Assembly: GCA_002407855.1 (NCBI GenBank) | Contig: DHPF01000012.1 | Coordinates: 205,486-261,798 of the forward strand | Direction of reading: 5' to 3' | Length of the DNA: 56,313 nt | DNA from: Bacteroidales bacterium UBA5371 | Lineage (GTDB): Bacteria; Bacteroidota; Bacteroidia; Bacteroidales; P3 | In this document: positions 42,546-51,224 of the stretch, in pieces | How the letters are laid out: each line of letters opens with the position of its first letter | How positions within the stretch are numbered: the stretch's first letter is position 1 | The notes under the pieces: generated by a model | What the model was told of the DNA's origin: nothing | Databases searched by the model: none | The model's input: the letters and a program-made list of their open reading frames with translations, nothing else | Program-made: the position numbers and the translations under genes

Positions 42546-42941
42546 TTAAATAATATTATTGATTGCATCAATCAAGTCTTTTTCAAGTGCTACTTTGTCT
42601 TTAGATCTTGTGTATTTTCTAACAATATCTGACACATCAATTGATTTAGTTTTTTTCCTTTTTGTTTTTTCAATAACAACGGTTTGAGATTTAGCTTTGT
42701 ATTTCTCAACTATTTGTTTGTTGTTTTGGTCGTTTGTTTTAACAACTTTGAAAACAACCTTACCATCCTTGTAATTCTTTTCAATTATGCTTTTTATATC
42801 TGATTCTAATGCATTACATGCAGTTGCTTGGCAACATGATAAAGGAGCTTTGAAATATAAAACTTCTGTTTTGCTTTTTTGAGCATAACTAAAAATGCTC
42901 AATGTTAGTAATAATACTAATAATAATCCTGTTTTTTTCAT
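42546..42941 (-). CDS. ArsF-like thioredoxin-fold protein (copy 2)
   Basis: A 131-residue exported protein with a signal peptide (cut near SYAQ), then a thioredoxin-like strand and a three-Cys region (SCCQATAC near residues 35-42). It matches the family labelled nitrophenyl compound nitroreductase subunit ArsF. The normal CxxC is altered to CC-x4-C, and the protein may bind arsenic rather than act as a reductase. It is the second of two adjacent copies. Confidence 0.65.
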   Translation of the reverse strand: MKKTGLLLVLLLTLSIFSYAQKSKTEVLYFKAPLSCCQATACNALESDIKSIIEKNYKDGKVVFKVVKTNDQNNKQIVEKYKAKSQTVVIEKTKRKKTKSIDVSDIVRKYTRSKDKVALEKDLIDAINNII

Positions 42942-42952
42942 CTCTGATATTT

Positions 42953-43378
42953 TTATTGGTTATAATTATTCACTTTTGTTTTAATAATGTTTTCTAATTC
43001 CTCAGGGCTATTTATTGCCAAAGCGAAGGCTTGTTCGGTTATATCTTCCCATTTTTCTCCTTTTTGGATAATAAGTGCATTCCAAGATACCTCATATTTC
43101 TCAACCAAGGCTTCATTTTCTTTTTCGCTTGTGTTTACTTCGATAAACCTAACCTCGGTGTTTGGATAAGTTTTCTCAATAGTAGCCTTAGTTAAATCTT
43201 GAACTGCAATACAGGTCTTGCACCTTTGGTTGCCATGGAAATAATAAACATTTACTCCAGAGTTTTGCTCCTGAGTTATCTCCATATTCTCTTTCTCAGA
43301 CTTTTTAGAGTCCTTATCTCCACATGATACTAATACAAGTAGAGAAAAAATAAATAAAACTAAATTCTTCATTTTCAT
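42953..43378 (-). CDS. ArsF-like lipoprotein (copy 1)
   Basis: A 141-residue lipoprotein with the lipobox LVSC (Cys19) and a thioredoxin-fold domain that has the CKTC motif in GNQRCKTCIAV. It belongs to the same ArsF-type family as the next gene. It lies between the acr3 and second arsF genes. The two copies are only distantly similar. Confidence 0.65.
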   Translation of the reverse strand: MKMKNLVLFIFSLLVLVSCGDKDSKKSEKENMEITQEQNSGVNVYYFHGNQRCKTCIAVQDLTKATIEKTYPNTEVRFIEVNTSEKENEALVEKYEVSWNALIIQKGEKWEDITEQAFALAINSPEELENIIKTKVNNYNQ

Positions 43379-43393
43379 TTGTTTTTTATGTTA

Positions 43394-44464
43394 TTAAATA
43401 TGTTTTACAAAGTATTTCTTCTTTATCCAAAGCGATAGGTTTACTAAGGCTATTAGGGCTGGAACTTCCACAAGTGGTCCTATTACTCCTGTAAAGGCTT
43501 GTCCACTATTTATTCCAAATACCCCTATGGCTACTGCTATTGCTAATTCAAAATTGTTCCCTGCTGCTGTAAAACTTAAGGCTGCATCCTGCTCATAATC
43601 CGCTCCTGTTTTCTTTCCTAAATAAAAACTAATAATAAACATTAGGATAAAGTAAATAATAAGTGGTATTGCGATTCTTACTACATCGAAAGGAATTTGA
43701 ACTATTAATTGTCCTTTTAGACTAAACATTAGAATAATTGTGAATAATAATGCAATTAGTGTGATAGGGGATATAAAGGGTATAAATTTTTTCCAAAACC
43801 AATTCTCTCCAAATATTTTTACCAATAGTAACTGACTTATAATACCCATAGCAAAAGGTATCCCTAAGTATATACCTACGCTTTCTGCAATTTGACTTAT
43901 TCCAATATTCAAATCCAAGCTCTCTACTCCAAACATAGGTAGAAGTATTGATACGAAAAAATATACAAAGGCACTATAAAACAATACTTGGAATATGCTA
44001 TTTAATGCCACCAATCCTGCTGCATATTCCCTGCTGCCACCTGCAAGCTCATTCCACACAATAACCATTGCTATACATCTGGCAGAGCCAATAAGGATTA
44101 ATCCAATAAGGTATTCGGGTTTATCTCTAAGGAAGATTATCCCAAGAATAAACATTAACAAGGGGCCTACTATCCAATTAAGAATAAGAGAAACACTTAA
44201 TACCTTCTTATTCCTAAAAACCTTTTTCATTTGATTATATCTTACCTTTGCAAGTGGTGGATACATCATTAGGATTAGTCCGATGGCAAGGGGTATATTT
44301 GTTGTGCCTTTTGACATAGAATTGATATTATCCGATATTCCTGGAAAGAAATATCCCATTCCCACTCCAATTGCCATTGCAAGGAATATCCAAAGTGTTA
44401 GGTAGCGATCTAAGAAACTGAGTTTCTTTCTCTCTAAGGTTGGGTTACAATTGTTCGCACTCAT
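43394..44464 (-). CDS. acr3: Acr3 family arsenite efflux transporter
   Basis: A 356-residue membrane protein with about ten helices. Acr3 signatures are LGIIFLRDKPEYLIGLILIG, GSARCIAMVIVWNELAGG (with the essential Cys) and DAALSFTAAGNNFELA. Start at ATG 44464; the upstream TTG at 44488 lies inside arsC. It is four bases downstream of the arsC stop and is the main arsenite exporter of the island. Confidence 0.93.
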   Translation of the reverse strand: MSANNCNPTLERKKLSFLDRYLTLWIFLAMAIGVGMGYFFPGISDNINSMSKGTTNIPLAIGLILMMYPPLAKVRYNQMKKVFRNKKVLSVSLILNWIVGPLLMFILGIIFLRDKPEYLIGLILIGSARCIAMVIVWNELAGGSREYAAGLVALNSIFQVLFYSAFVYFFVSILLPMFGVESLDLNIGISQIAESVGIYLGIPFAMGIISQLLLVKIFGENWFWKKFIPFISPITLIALLFTIILMFSLKGQLIVQIPFDVVRIAIPLIIYFILMFIISFYLGKKTGADYEQDAALSFTAAGNNFELAIAVAIGVFGINSGQAFTGVIGPLVEVPALIALVNLSLWIKKKYFVKHI

Positions 44465-44468
44465 ACTC

Positions 44469-44885
44469 TTATAGATTTTCTTTAACAAAGTTTTTTGAAT
44501 ACTCTTTTATCATTTCCCTTACTCTTTGAAATTCCTGCATTATCTCCTGCTCGCTTCCGTTTGCTTTTGCTGGGTCTGGGAAATTATGATGGAACTTCTT
44601 TGCCTTGGTTGGGAAATAGGGGCAGGTTTCCTTAGCATTATCGCATACAGCTATTAGGAAATCAAATTCCATATCCATATACTCATTAATATTATTCGAG
44701 GTGTGAGAAGAAATATCTATCCCATCTTCCATCATTGTTTTAACTGCTCTTGGATTTACTCCATGTGTTTCAACTCCCGCACTATAAACTTCTGTTCCTT
44801 TAGGAGAGAAATAACGGATATAACCCTCTGCAATCTGACTTCTGCAACTATTACCAGTGCATAGTATTAATACTCTTTTATTCAT
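44469..44885 (-). CDS. arsC: Arsenate reductase ArsC (LMW-phosphatase type)
   Basis: A 138-residue thioredoxin-coupled arsenate reductase. The phosphatase loop is CTGNSCRS with Cys9 and Arg15; a further Cys pair is in VCDNAKETCPYF near residues 80-88. The arsenite it makes is exported by the next gene, acr3. Confidence 0.93.
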   Translation of the reverse strand: MNKRVLILCTGNSCRSQIAEGYIRYFSPKGTEVYSAGVETHGVNPRAVKTMMEDGIDISSHTSNNINEYMDMEFDFLIAVCDNAKETCPYFPTKAKKFHHNFPDPAKANGSEQEIMQEFQRVREMIKEYSKNFVKENL

Positions 44886-44915
44886 CTTTTTTGGTTTTTT
44901 TAAATTATATAACTA

Positions 44916-45743
44916 CTAACAACATCCTGAGGAACAATTACAGCCTTCTTTGGATTTTTCTCCAGTTACTGTAATAGAGAGAATTTTTAATTTACTGTTT
45001 TTAAATTTCTCCAATTCCTCCTCAGTTAAATATTTGGCGAGAATTTCATCAGGAATGATTATCATTTTTTCTTTTTGAATCTTTACGTTTGAAAATCCAG
45101 CACTATATATATTTACCATATATTCATTCTTAGGGATAGCACCTGCCACACAACCTACATACATTTCGGCTGCTTCTCTTAGAGTTTGTGGTAGCTCGCC
45201 TTCAATTACAATATCTGAAACACAGAAAGTTCCTCCAGGTTTAAGAACTCTGAATATCTCTTTAAATATTTTATCCTTTAAAGGAAGTAAATTGAGAACA
45301 CAATTACTTATGACCACATCTGCAAAGTTGCCACCAACGGGCATATTTTCAATATCTCCAAGACGGAAATTAACATTAGTAAATTCACGTTTTTCTGCAT
45401 TTGATTTAGCTTTAGTAATCATTTCTGGACTGAAATCAACCCCAATAACTCGTCCCTCTTCTCCAGTTTCTGCACGAGCAACGAAACAATCATTTCCAGC
45501 TCCAGAGCCCAAATCAACTACAGTATCGCCCTTTTCAATTCGTGCAAATTCGGTAGGAAGTCCACACCCTAAGCCTAAATCAGCATCAGAATTATATCCC
45601 TCAACCTGGCTATAATCCTCGCTCATTATATTATAAACCTCAGAGGAGCAACAACCAGAACTACAACAAGAGGTCTCTGTTTCTTGCAAAGCTATTTCTG
45701 AGTATTTCTTTTTTACCAATTCTTTGATTTCTTGTCTGTCCAT
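44916..45743 (-). CDS. arsM: Arsenite S-adenosylmethionine methyltransferase ArsM
   Basis: Methylates arsenite to mono-, di- and trimethyl forms with SAM. The SAM motif is VVDLGSGAGNDCF and the post-motif is LKPGGTFCVSDI. The N-terminus has a cysteine cluster (SCCSSGCCSS), the middle NCVLNLLP contains the arsenic-binding Cys, and the C-terminus ends CNCSSGCC. At 275 residues it is a standard bacterial ArsM. Confidence 0.92.
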   Translation of the reverse strand: MDRQEIKELVKKKYSEIALQETETSCCSSGCCSSEVYNIMSEDYSQVEGYNSDADLGLGCGLPTEFARIEKGDTVVDLGSGAGNDCFVARAETGEEGRVIGVDFSPEMITKAKSNAEKREFTNVNFRLGDIENMPVGGNFADVVISNCVLNLLPLKDKIFKEIFRVLKPGGTFCVSDIVIEGELPQTLREAAEMYVGCVAGAIPKNEYMVNIYSAGFSNVKIQKEKMIIIPDEILAKYLTEEELEKFKNSKLKILSITVTGEKSKEGCNCSSGCC

Positions 45744-45782
45744 CTTATATATTTTTTGAGTTATTATTATCTAAATTTATTC

Positions 45783-46100
45783 TTAGCAATTTTCTTTATT
45801 ATTTATATCAGTAAATAGACTCTCAAACATATTTTTCGCTTTTTGCCAATTTTCTTGATTTATACAGTATTTTACTGTTGGAGGAGTAAAGGTGCCTTGG
45901 ATTAATCCTGCATCCTTTAATTCTTTTAGATGTTGGCTAAGGGTGCTTTTCGCCACAGGCAATATCTCCGACATATCACCATGATAGCAACAAGACTCCT
46001 TTGATAGCATTTCTAATATCTTTACCCTAATTGGATGACCTATAGCCTTTGCATATCTTGCAATTTGTTTTTCTCTAAGGGTTAAATCTACTTTACTCAT
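45783..46100 (-). CDS. arsR: ArsR family arsenic-sensing repressor
   Basis: A 105-residue winged-helix repressor. The helix-turn-helix is VAKSTLSQHLKELKDAGLI, with two Cys just before it (ESCCYHGD) as the arsenite site. It is first in the operon and its promoter contains its own operator (46119-46134), so autoregulation is likely. Confidence 0.93.
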   Translation of the reverse strand: MSKVDLTLREKQIARYAKAIGHPIRVKILEMLSKESCCYHGDMSEILPVAKSTLSQHLKELKDAGLIQGTFTPPTVKYCINQENWQKAKNMFESLFTDINNKENC

Positions 46101-46118
46101 ATTGATTATTAATTTCAG

Positions 46119-46153
46119 TTCGCAAAATTACGAATTAAAATTAAACCACCAAA
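46119..46153 (-). promoter_or_regulatory. arsR promoter with overlapping operator
   Basis: On the minus strand TTTG at 46153-46150 and TAATTTTG at 46130-46123 (spacer 19). The inverted repeat TTCG at 46119-46122 and CGAA at 46131-46134 flanks the -7 element, so bound ArsR would block RNA polymerase. Confidence 0.65.
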
Positions 46154-46208
46154 TTTATTAGAAAAAAAGTAATATAATAAACTAATTTATTAGGATTGAA
46201 GTCAGCTA

Positions 46209-46242
46209 TTTGTTAAGTGCAAACTAAATTTCTTTATCTTTG
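46209..46242 (+). promoter_or_regulatory. Promoter of the E1-like gene
   Basis: TTTG at 46209-46212 and TATCTTTG at 46235-46242 (spacer 22). The ATG is 27 bases further. Confidence 0.45.
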
Positions 46243-46269
46243 CGTTTTATATTATAATTATATTTTACC

Positions 46270-47040
46270 ATGCTTACAAAAGAAGAAAAAGATAGATATA
46301 ATAGGCAGATTATTTTACCTGAATTTGGTATTGATGCTCAAGAAAAAATGAAAAGAGCATCGGTTTTAATAATTGGAGTTGGTGGATTGGGTTCTGTCAG
46401 TTCTTTATATTTGGTTGCTTCTGGAATTGGAAGAATTGGATTGGTTGATAATGACTCTGTTTCAATTTCTAATCTTCAACGTCAGGTGCTTTATCGTGAG
46501 GATGAATTGGGAATTAGTAAGGTTGAAAGAGCAAAAGAAACTCTTGGAAGATTAAATTCAAATGTAAGGATAGAAACCTATAATTCTTTTTTAAGTGTTG
46601 AAAATGCGATTTCAATAATTAAGGATTATGATATAATTATTGACGGAACAGATAATTTTAAGGCAAGATATTTAATTAATGATGTATGTGTTGGATTGGG
46701 AAAACCTTTTGTTTATGCATCAATTGGGGATTATTATGGTCAAGTTGCTATTTTCAATTTCAATAATAATTCTTCATGCTATCGTGATTTATTCCCAAAC
46801 TATGATGAGTTGAATAATAGAGAAAATAAAAACAAAGGAGTTATGGGAGTTTTACCTTCCATTGCAGCATCATTGCAAGTAAATGAAGCAATTAAAATAA
46901 TAACCCAAACAGGAACCCCATTAATCAATAAACTACTAACATTTGATATAAACAACAACCAATTTACTAACCTTGATTTAAAACCAAGTGATAAAGCAAG
47001 ACAAGAAAGTATAGATTCATTTAATAGATTATCCTTATGA
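46270..47040 (+). CDS. ThiF/MoeB/HesA family E1-like adenylyltransferase
   Basis: A 256-residue ubiquitin-E1-like protein that adenylates the C-terminal Gly of a ThiS- or MoaD-type partner. The ATP site GVGGLGSVSSLYLVASGIG and the Arg/Asp/Gln motif (DNDSVSISNLQRQ) are present, as is DGTDNFKARYLIND. The zinc site is lost: CYRC has become CYRD, there is no later CPxC, and no Cys precedes GVMG. With no thiF in the thi operon, it is the likely ThiS activator. Confidence 0.85.
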   Translation: MLTKEEKDRYNRQIILPEFGIDAQEKMKRASVLIIGVGGLGSVSSLYLVASGIGRIGLVDNDSVSISNLQRQVLYREDELGISKVERAKETLGRLNSNVRIETYNSFLSVENAISIIKDYDIIIDGTDNFKARYLINDVCVGLGKPFVYASIGDYYGQVAIFNFNNNSSCYRDLFPNYDELNNRENKNKGVMGVLPSIAASLQVNEAIKIITQTGTPLINKLLTFDINNNQFTNLDLKPSDKARQESIDSFNRLSL

Positions 47041-47576
47041 AAACCTATATATCTCTTTTAAGAGGAATAAATATTGGCGGGAATAAAAAAATTAAGATGG
47101 ACTCTTTGAGAGACGGCTTTAGCTCTTTGGGGTATAGCAACATAAAGACTTATATCCAAAGTGGCAATATTCTATTTTGCTCAAAGGAAGAAGATAAAAC
47201 AAAAATGGAGGAAGAAATATCCTCAATGATTATGGATAAGTATGGATTTGATGTTCCTGTTTTGGTTCTAAATTCATATGAATTAAATGAAGTCATAAAT
47301 AATAATCCTTTTTCAGACTCAAATAATTATAACAAAGATTTTATTCATATTACTTTCTTAAGCAATGAGGTAAAGGAGATAAATTATAAAGAGATTGATT
47401 CCAAAAAAGAAGATGTTGATGAATATAAAATAATCAACAAGACTGTGTATCTTTATTTGCCAAAGGGATATGGAAATACAAAAATTCATAATAATTTCTT
47501 TGAAAAACTGCTAAAAACTCAAGCCACCACAAGAAATTGGAAGACTTGCTTAGAACTATTTGAAATGTCAAAGTAA
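47037..47576 (+). CDS. DUF1697 family protein
   Basis: A 179-residue cytosolic protein with the N-terminal family signature ISLLRGINIGGNKKIKMDSL and IQSGNILF. Function unknown. It overlaps the E1-like gene by four bases (ATGA), so the two are coupled. The C-terminus KTQATTRNWKTCLEL is also family-like. Confidence 0.85.
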   Translation: MKTYISLLRGINIGGNKKIKMDSLRDGFSSLGYSNIKTYIQSGNILFCSKEEDKTKMEEEISSMIMDKYGFDVPVLVLNSYELNEVINNNPFSDSNNYNKDFIHITFLSNEVKEINYKEIDSKKEDVDEYKIINKTVYLYLPKGYGNTKIHNNFFEKLLKTQATTRNWKTCLELFEMSK

Positions 47577-47597
47577 ATATCCTCTCATTAATTTCAT

Positions 47598-47605
47598 TAT
47601 TTTTG
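47598..47605 (+). promoter_or_regulatory. Promoter -7 element of uvrB
   Basis: TATTTTTG matches TAnnTTTG, 29 bases before the uvrB ATG. No -33 TTG is seen at the right distance. Confidence 0.35.
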
Positions 47606-47634
47606 CATTTCACAAATAGAAAATAATAAATAGA

Positions 47635-49617
47635 ATGGATTTTGAATTAGTTTCAAGTTTTAAGCCTACGGGAGACCAACCTGAGGCAATTGCTCAACTT
47701 GTGAATGGGATTAATCAAGGTGTGGATTATCAGGTTTTGCAAGGGGTTACTGGCTCTGGTAAAACCTTTACTGTGGCTAATGTTATTAAGGAAATTAAAA
47801 AACCTACATTGGTTATAAGTCATAATAAAACTTTGGCTGCTCAGCTTTATTCTGAATTCAAACAATTCTTCCCTAATAACGCTGTTGAATACTTTGTTTC
47901 TTATTACGATTACTATCAACCCGAAGCCTACATTGCTCACACTAACACATACATTGAAAAAGACCTTCAAATTAATGATGATTTGGAAAAACTTCGTCTT
48001 AGTGCTGCGTCTGCTTTGCTATCTGGGAGGAAAGATGTTATTGTGGTAAGTTCTGTTTCGTGTATTTATGGTATTGGTAATCCTCAAGAGTTTGAAAATG
48101 GCACTATCTTGCTTAAAAAAGGTGAAAAAGTAAATCGTAATGACCTATTAATGAGTTTTTCTGAAAGTCTTTACGTTAGAAATGAAATAGAGTTTGTTCG
48201 AGGAAGATTTAGAGTAAAAGGAGATGTTGTTGATATTTTTCCTGCTTACTTGGATTATGCTTATAGGATTTACTTTTGGGATGATGAAATTGAATCATTG
48301 GAAAGTTTTAACCCTTTGGACGGAAGAAGGATTGAGCAAAAGAATGAGCTGATTATTTATCCTGCTGGAAACTTCATTACCAACAAAACCTCACTCACTA
48401 CTGCCACATTAGAAATCCAAAGGGATATGTTCAAGAGGAGGGATTTTTTTAATGAAATTGGGCGAGGCTTGGAAGCAAAGCGAATTGAGGATAGGGTGAA
48501 TTATGATTTGGAAATGCTTAGGGAAATGGGATATTGCTCGGGCATTGAAAACTATTCAAGATATTTTGACAGAAGAAATGAAGGCGAGCGTCCCTTTTGC
48601 TTGATTGATTATTTTCCAAAGGATTATCTTATGGTTATTGACGAAAGCCATGTTACCATTCCTCAGGTCAGGGCAATGTATGGAGGCGACCGCTCGCGTA
48701 AGGAAAGTCTTGTGGAATATGGTTTTCGTTTGCCTTCAGCCTTAGACAATAGACCTTTGAGGTTTGAGGAATTTGAGATGATGCAGCACCAAACCATCTA
48801 CATTAGTGCAACTCCTGCCCCATTTGAGATTGAAAAATCCGAAGGGGTTATTGTTGAGCAAATCATACGTCCTACTGGGCTATTAGACCCATCAATTGAG
48901 GTTCATCCAGCTAAAACACAGGTTGATGACCTTTTGGAAGAGATTTCTTTGGTGGTTGATAGGAAGGAAAGGGTTTTGGTTACCACTCTAACCAAGAGAA
49001 TGGCTGAGGAGCTAAGTCGTTATTTGACAAATTTGGGCATAAGAAACAAGTATATACATTCTGATGTTGAGACCTTGGAAAGAGTTGAAATTATAAAGGA
49101 CTTGCGATTGGGCGTTTTTGATGTTTTGATTGGGGTTAATCTTTTGCGTGAGGGATTGGATATTCCAGAGGTTTCGCTCGTAGCAATATTAGATGCCGAC
49201 AAGGAAGGTTTTCTTAGAAGCGACAAGGCACTAATTCAAACAATTGGAAGAGCAGCAAGGAATTCTAATTCCAAAGCAATCCTCTATGGGGATAAAATTA
49301 CAGGCTCTATGCAAAGGGCAATGGACGAGAACCATAGGAATAGAACCAAGCAAATCAAATATAATACCGATAATAATATAACTCCACAACAAATCATTAA
49401 AAACGTTTCTACTCTTCTTAGTAATACCACTTATGAAGATGTTAAAGAAATTATGCCAAAGATAAGTGAGACAAAGACCATCTATCGCTCCGATAAAGAC
49501 CGTCAAAAAGCAATTCGTAACTTGGAGAAGCTAATGCAGGAGGCAGTAAAAGACCTTGATTTCTTGGTGGCTGCTCAATATAGGGACGAAATTGAACGCA
49601 TAAGAAAAGAAAAGTAG
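47635..49617 (+). CDS. uvrB: Excinuclease ABC subunit UvrB
   Basis: The DNA-damage-verifying helicase of nucleotide excision repair. Walker A is GVTGSGKTFT, the beta-hairpin is YYDYYQPEAYI, and helicase motifs continue with DESHVTIPQ and GRAARN. The C-terminal UVR domain that binds UvrC is at the last 40 residues (KAIRNLEKLMQEAVKDLDF). At 660 residues it is full length. Confidence 0.97.
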   Translation: MDFELVSSFKPTGDQPEAIAQLVNGINQGVDYQVLQGVTGSGKTFTVANVIKEIKKPTLVISHNKTLAAQLYSEFKQFFPNNAVEYFVSYYDYYQPEAYIAHTNTYIEKDLQINDDLEKLRLSAASALLSGRKDVIVVSSVSCIYGIGNPQEFENGTILLKKGEKVNRNDLLMSFSESLYVRNEIEFVRGRFRVKGDVVDIFPAYLDYAYRIYFWDDEIESLESFNPLDGRRIEQKNELIIYPAGNFITNKTSLTTATLEIQRDMFKRRDFFNEIGRGLEAKRIEDRVNYDLEMLREMGYCSGIENYSRYFDRRNEGERPFCLIDYFPKDYLMVIDESHVTIPQVRAMYGGDRSRKESLVEYGFRLPSALDNRPLRFEEFEMMQHQTIYISATPAPFEIEKSEGVIVEQIIRPTGLLDPSIEVHPAKTQVDDLLEEISLVVDRKERVLVTTLTKRMAEELSRYLTNLGIRNKYIHSDVETLERVEIIKDLRLGVFDVLIGVNLLREGLDIPEVSLVAILDADKEGFLRSDKALIQTIGRAARNSNSKAILYGDKITGSMQRAMDENHRNRTKQIKYNTDNNITPQQIIKNVSTLLSNTTYEDVKEIMPKISETKTIYRSDKDRQKAIRNLEKLMQEAVKDLDFLVAAQYRDEIERIRKEK

Positions 49618-49647
49618 AATTTTCCCTTAATATTTGGGTTTCCGTAG

Positions 49648-49773
49648 AACTTGATTAAATTTTACTGGATCTTCGTTTTAATTTACTGAATCTTCGTTTT
49701 AATTTACTGAAACTTGATTCTAATTTCGTAGAATTTGATTCTAATTTTCCATGACTTGAATTTTTATTAATAT
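49648..49773 (+). repeat. 21-bp repeat array between uvrB and mnmE
   Basis: Six units begin at 49648, 49669, 49690, 49711, 49732 and 49753, all 21 bp. Units 2 and 3 are identical for 21 bases (core ATCTTCGTTTTAATTTACTG); 4 and 5 share TTGATTCTAATTT. It runs into the mnmE -7 promoter element (49771). Confidence 0.8.
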
Positions 49774-49778
49774 CTTTG
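49771..49778 (+). promoter_or_regulatory. Promoter -7 element of mnmE
   Basis: TATCTTTG matches TAnnTTTG. The preceding TTG at 49756-49758 is too close (12-base spacer), so the -33 part may be weak or differently placed. The TTG at 49776 inside this box is not a start codon. Confidence 0.45.
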
Positions 49779-49805
49779 CTAATTCATTTTAGAGATGTTT
49801 ATTTT

Positions 49806-51185
49806 ATGATAGAATTTTCAACAATATGTGCATTAGCAACACCTTCGGGCGAAAGTGCAATTGCAGTTATTAGGCTTTCTGGCAGTAAGGCGTTTGAGAT
49901 AGCGAACAAGGTCTTTGTGAGTGCTATGAAGGGAAAAACCATTGATAACTCCCCTACTCATTCAGCAATTTTTGGAAAGATTATTCATAATGGGAAACTA
50001 ATTGATGAATGTGTTTGCACCATATTTCGCTCTCCCAATTCCTATACTGGCGAAGATTCTGTTGAATTTTCTATTCATGGCTCGTCCTATATTGCTCAAA
50101 AACTTATAGTTGCACTTTTGGAATCAGGAGCTGAGCTTGCAAATAGAGGAGAATTTACTAAAAGAGCATTCCTAAATGGTAAGTTAGATTTGGCACAGGC
50201 AGAGGCAGTTTGCGATTTAATACAATCCCATAACGAAGCCTCTCACACATTGGCTCTTAAGCAATTAAGAGGTGGATATGGGGATGTACTTTATTCCCTA
50301 AGACAGAAACTAATCGATATTTCTTCACTTTTGGAATTGGAATTGGATTTTTCCGATCAGGATGTGGAGTTTGCTGACAGGACAGCCTTAATAGGAATGC
50401 TTAGTGATATAAAAATACGTGCGAATGAATTAGTTAACTCCTTCCAAATGGGCTCATGCTTCAAGAATGGAATACCTGTAACCATTGTTGGTAAGCCTAA
50501 TTCGGGCAAATCCACCCTTTTGAATGTTTTTCTAAAAGAAGAAAGAGCCATAGTTTCCGATGAGGAAGGCACAACCCGTGATACAATTGAAGAAAGCCTA
50601 AATCTAAGAGGCTTAGAGTTTCGTTTTATTGACACAGCTGGCATTAGGGAAAGTTCAAACAAAATAGAGAAAGCAGGGATTGAGAGGACATTTGATGCAA
50701 TTGAGAAATCAAAGATTATTCTATTTATTGTGGATATTAACAAAACCACACCAAAGGAGGCAAAACAAGAGATAGAAGCCCTAAAACAAAGGATTGACTT
50801 TTCTGATAAGCATTTAATTTTGGTTGCCAACAAGATAGATATTCAAAAGAATAAGGAAAAAGGCTGGAAAGAGCTTAATGCGATTGAGATTTCAGCAAAA
50901 ACAAAGCAAAACATTGGAGAAATAGTTGATAAAATGTTTGAACTATATGATATTAACGAATTAAACGATAAGATTTTCGTAAGCAACTGGCGACATTACG
51001 AAGCCCTAAAACACCTTTTAGAAGGCATCAACAGCACAGAACAAGGCATAAAGAACAATCTTCCATCAGACCTGATAGCAAGTGATATTCGCACCTGCTT
51101 ACACCACTTAGGAGAAATAACAGGAGAAATCTCAACCGAAGAAATCTTAGGTAATATTTTTTCTAAGTTTTGTATAGGAAAGTAA
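49806..51185 (+). CDS. mnmE: tRNA uridine-5-carboxymethylaminomethyl modification GTPase MnmE
   Basis: Works with MnmG to modify U34 of tRNAs. The N-terminal THF-binding domain (TICALATPSGESAIAVIRLSG) and helical domain frame the G domain with GKPNSGKST (G1), DTAGI (G3) and NKID (G4). The C-terminal CIGK is the conserved end with the catalytic Cys. Start at ATG 49806, 28 bases after the -7 element; the frame-extending TTG at 49776 is rejected. The length is 459 residues. Confidence 0.95.
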   Translation: MIEFSTICALATPSGESAIAVIRLSGSKAFEIANKVFVSAMKGKTIDNSPTHSAIFGKIIHNGKLIDECVCTIFRSPNSYTGEDSVEFSIHGSSYIAQKLIVALLESGAELANRGEFTKRAFLNGKLDLAQAEAVCDLIQSHNEASHTLALKQLRGGYGDVLYSLRQKLIDISSLLELELDFSDQDVEFADRTALIGMLSDIKIRANELVNSFQMGSCFKNGIPVTIVGKPNSGKSTLLNVFLKEERAIVSDEEGTTRDTIEESLNLRGLEFRFIDTAGIRESSNKIEKAGIERTFDAIEKSKIILFIVDINKTTPKEAKQEIEALKQRIDFSDKHLILVANKIDIQKNKEKGWKELNAIEISAKTKQNIGEIVDKMFELYDINELNDKIFVSNWRHYEALKHLLEGINSTEQGIKNNLPSDLIASDIRTCLHHLGEITGEISTEEILGNIFSKFCIGK

Positions 51186-51224
51186 AGGCAATTAAGGATA
51201 TTGGAATAAAGCTTTTGAAATATA

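Noticed and set aside
49776..49805. TTG start for MnmE giving an N-terminal extension
   Set aside because: The TTG lies inside the -7 promoter element TATCTTTG (49771-49778), and the family sequence begins at the ATG at 49806.
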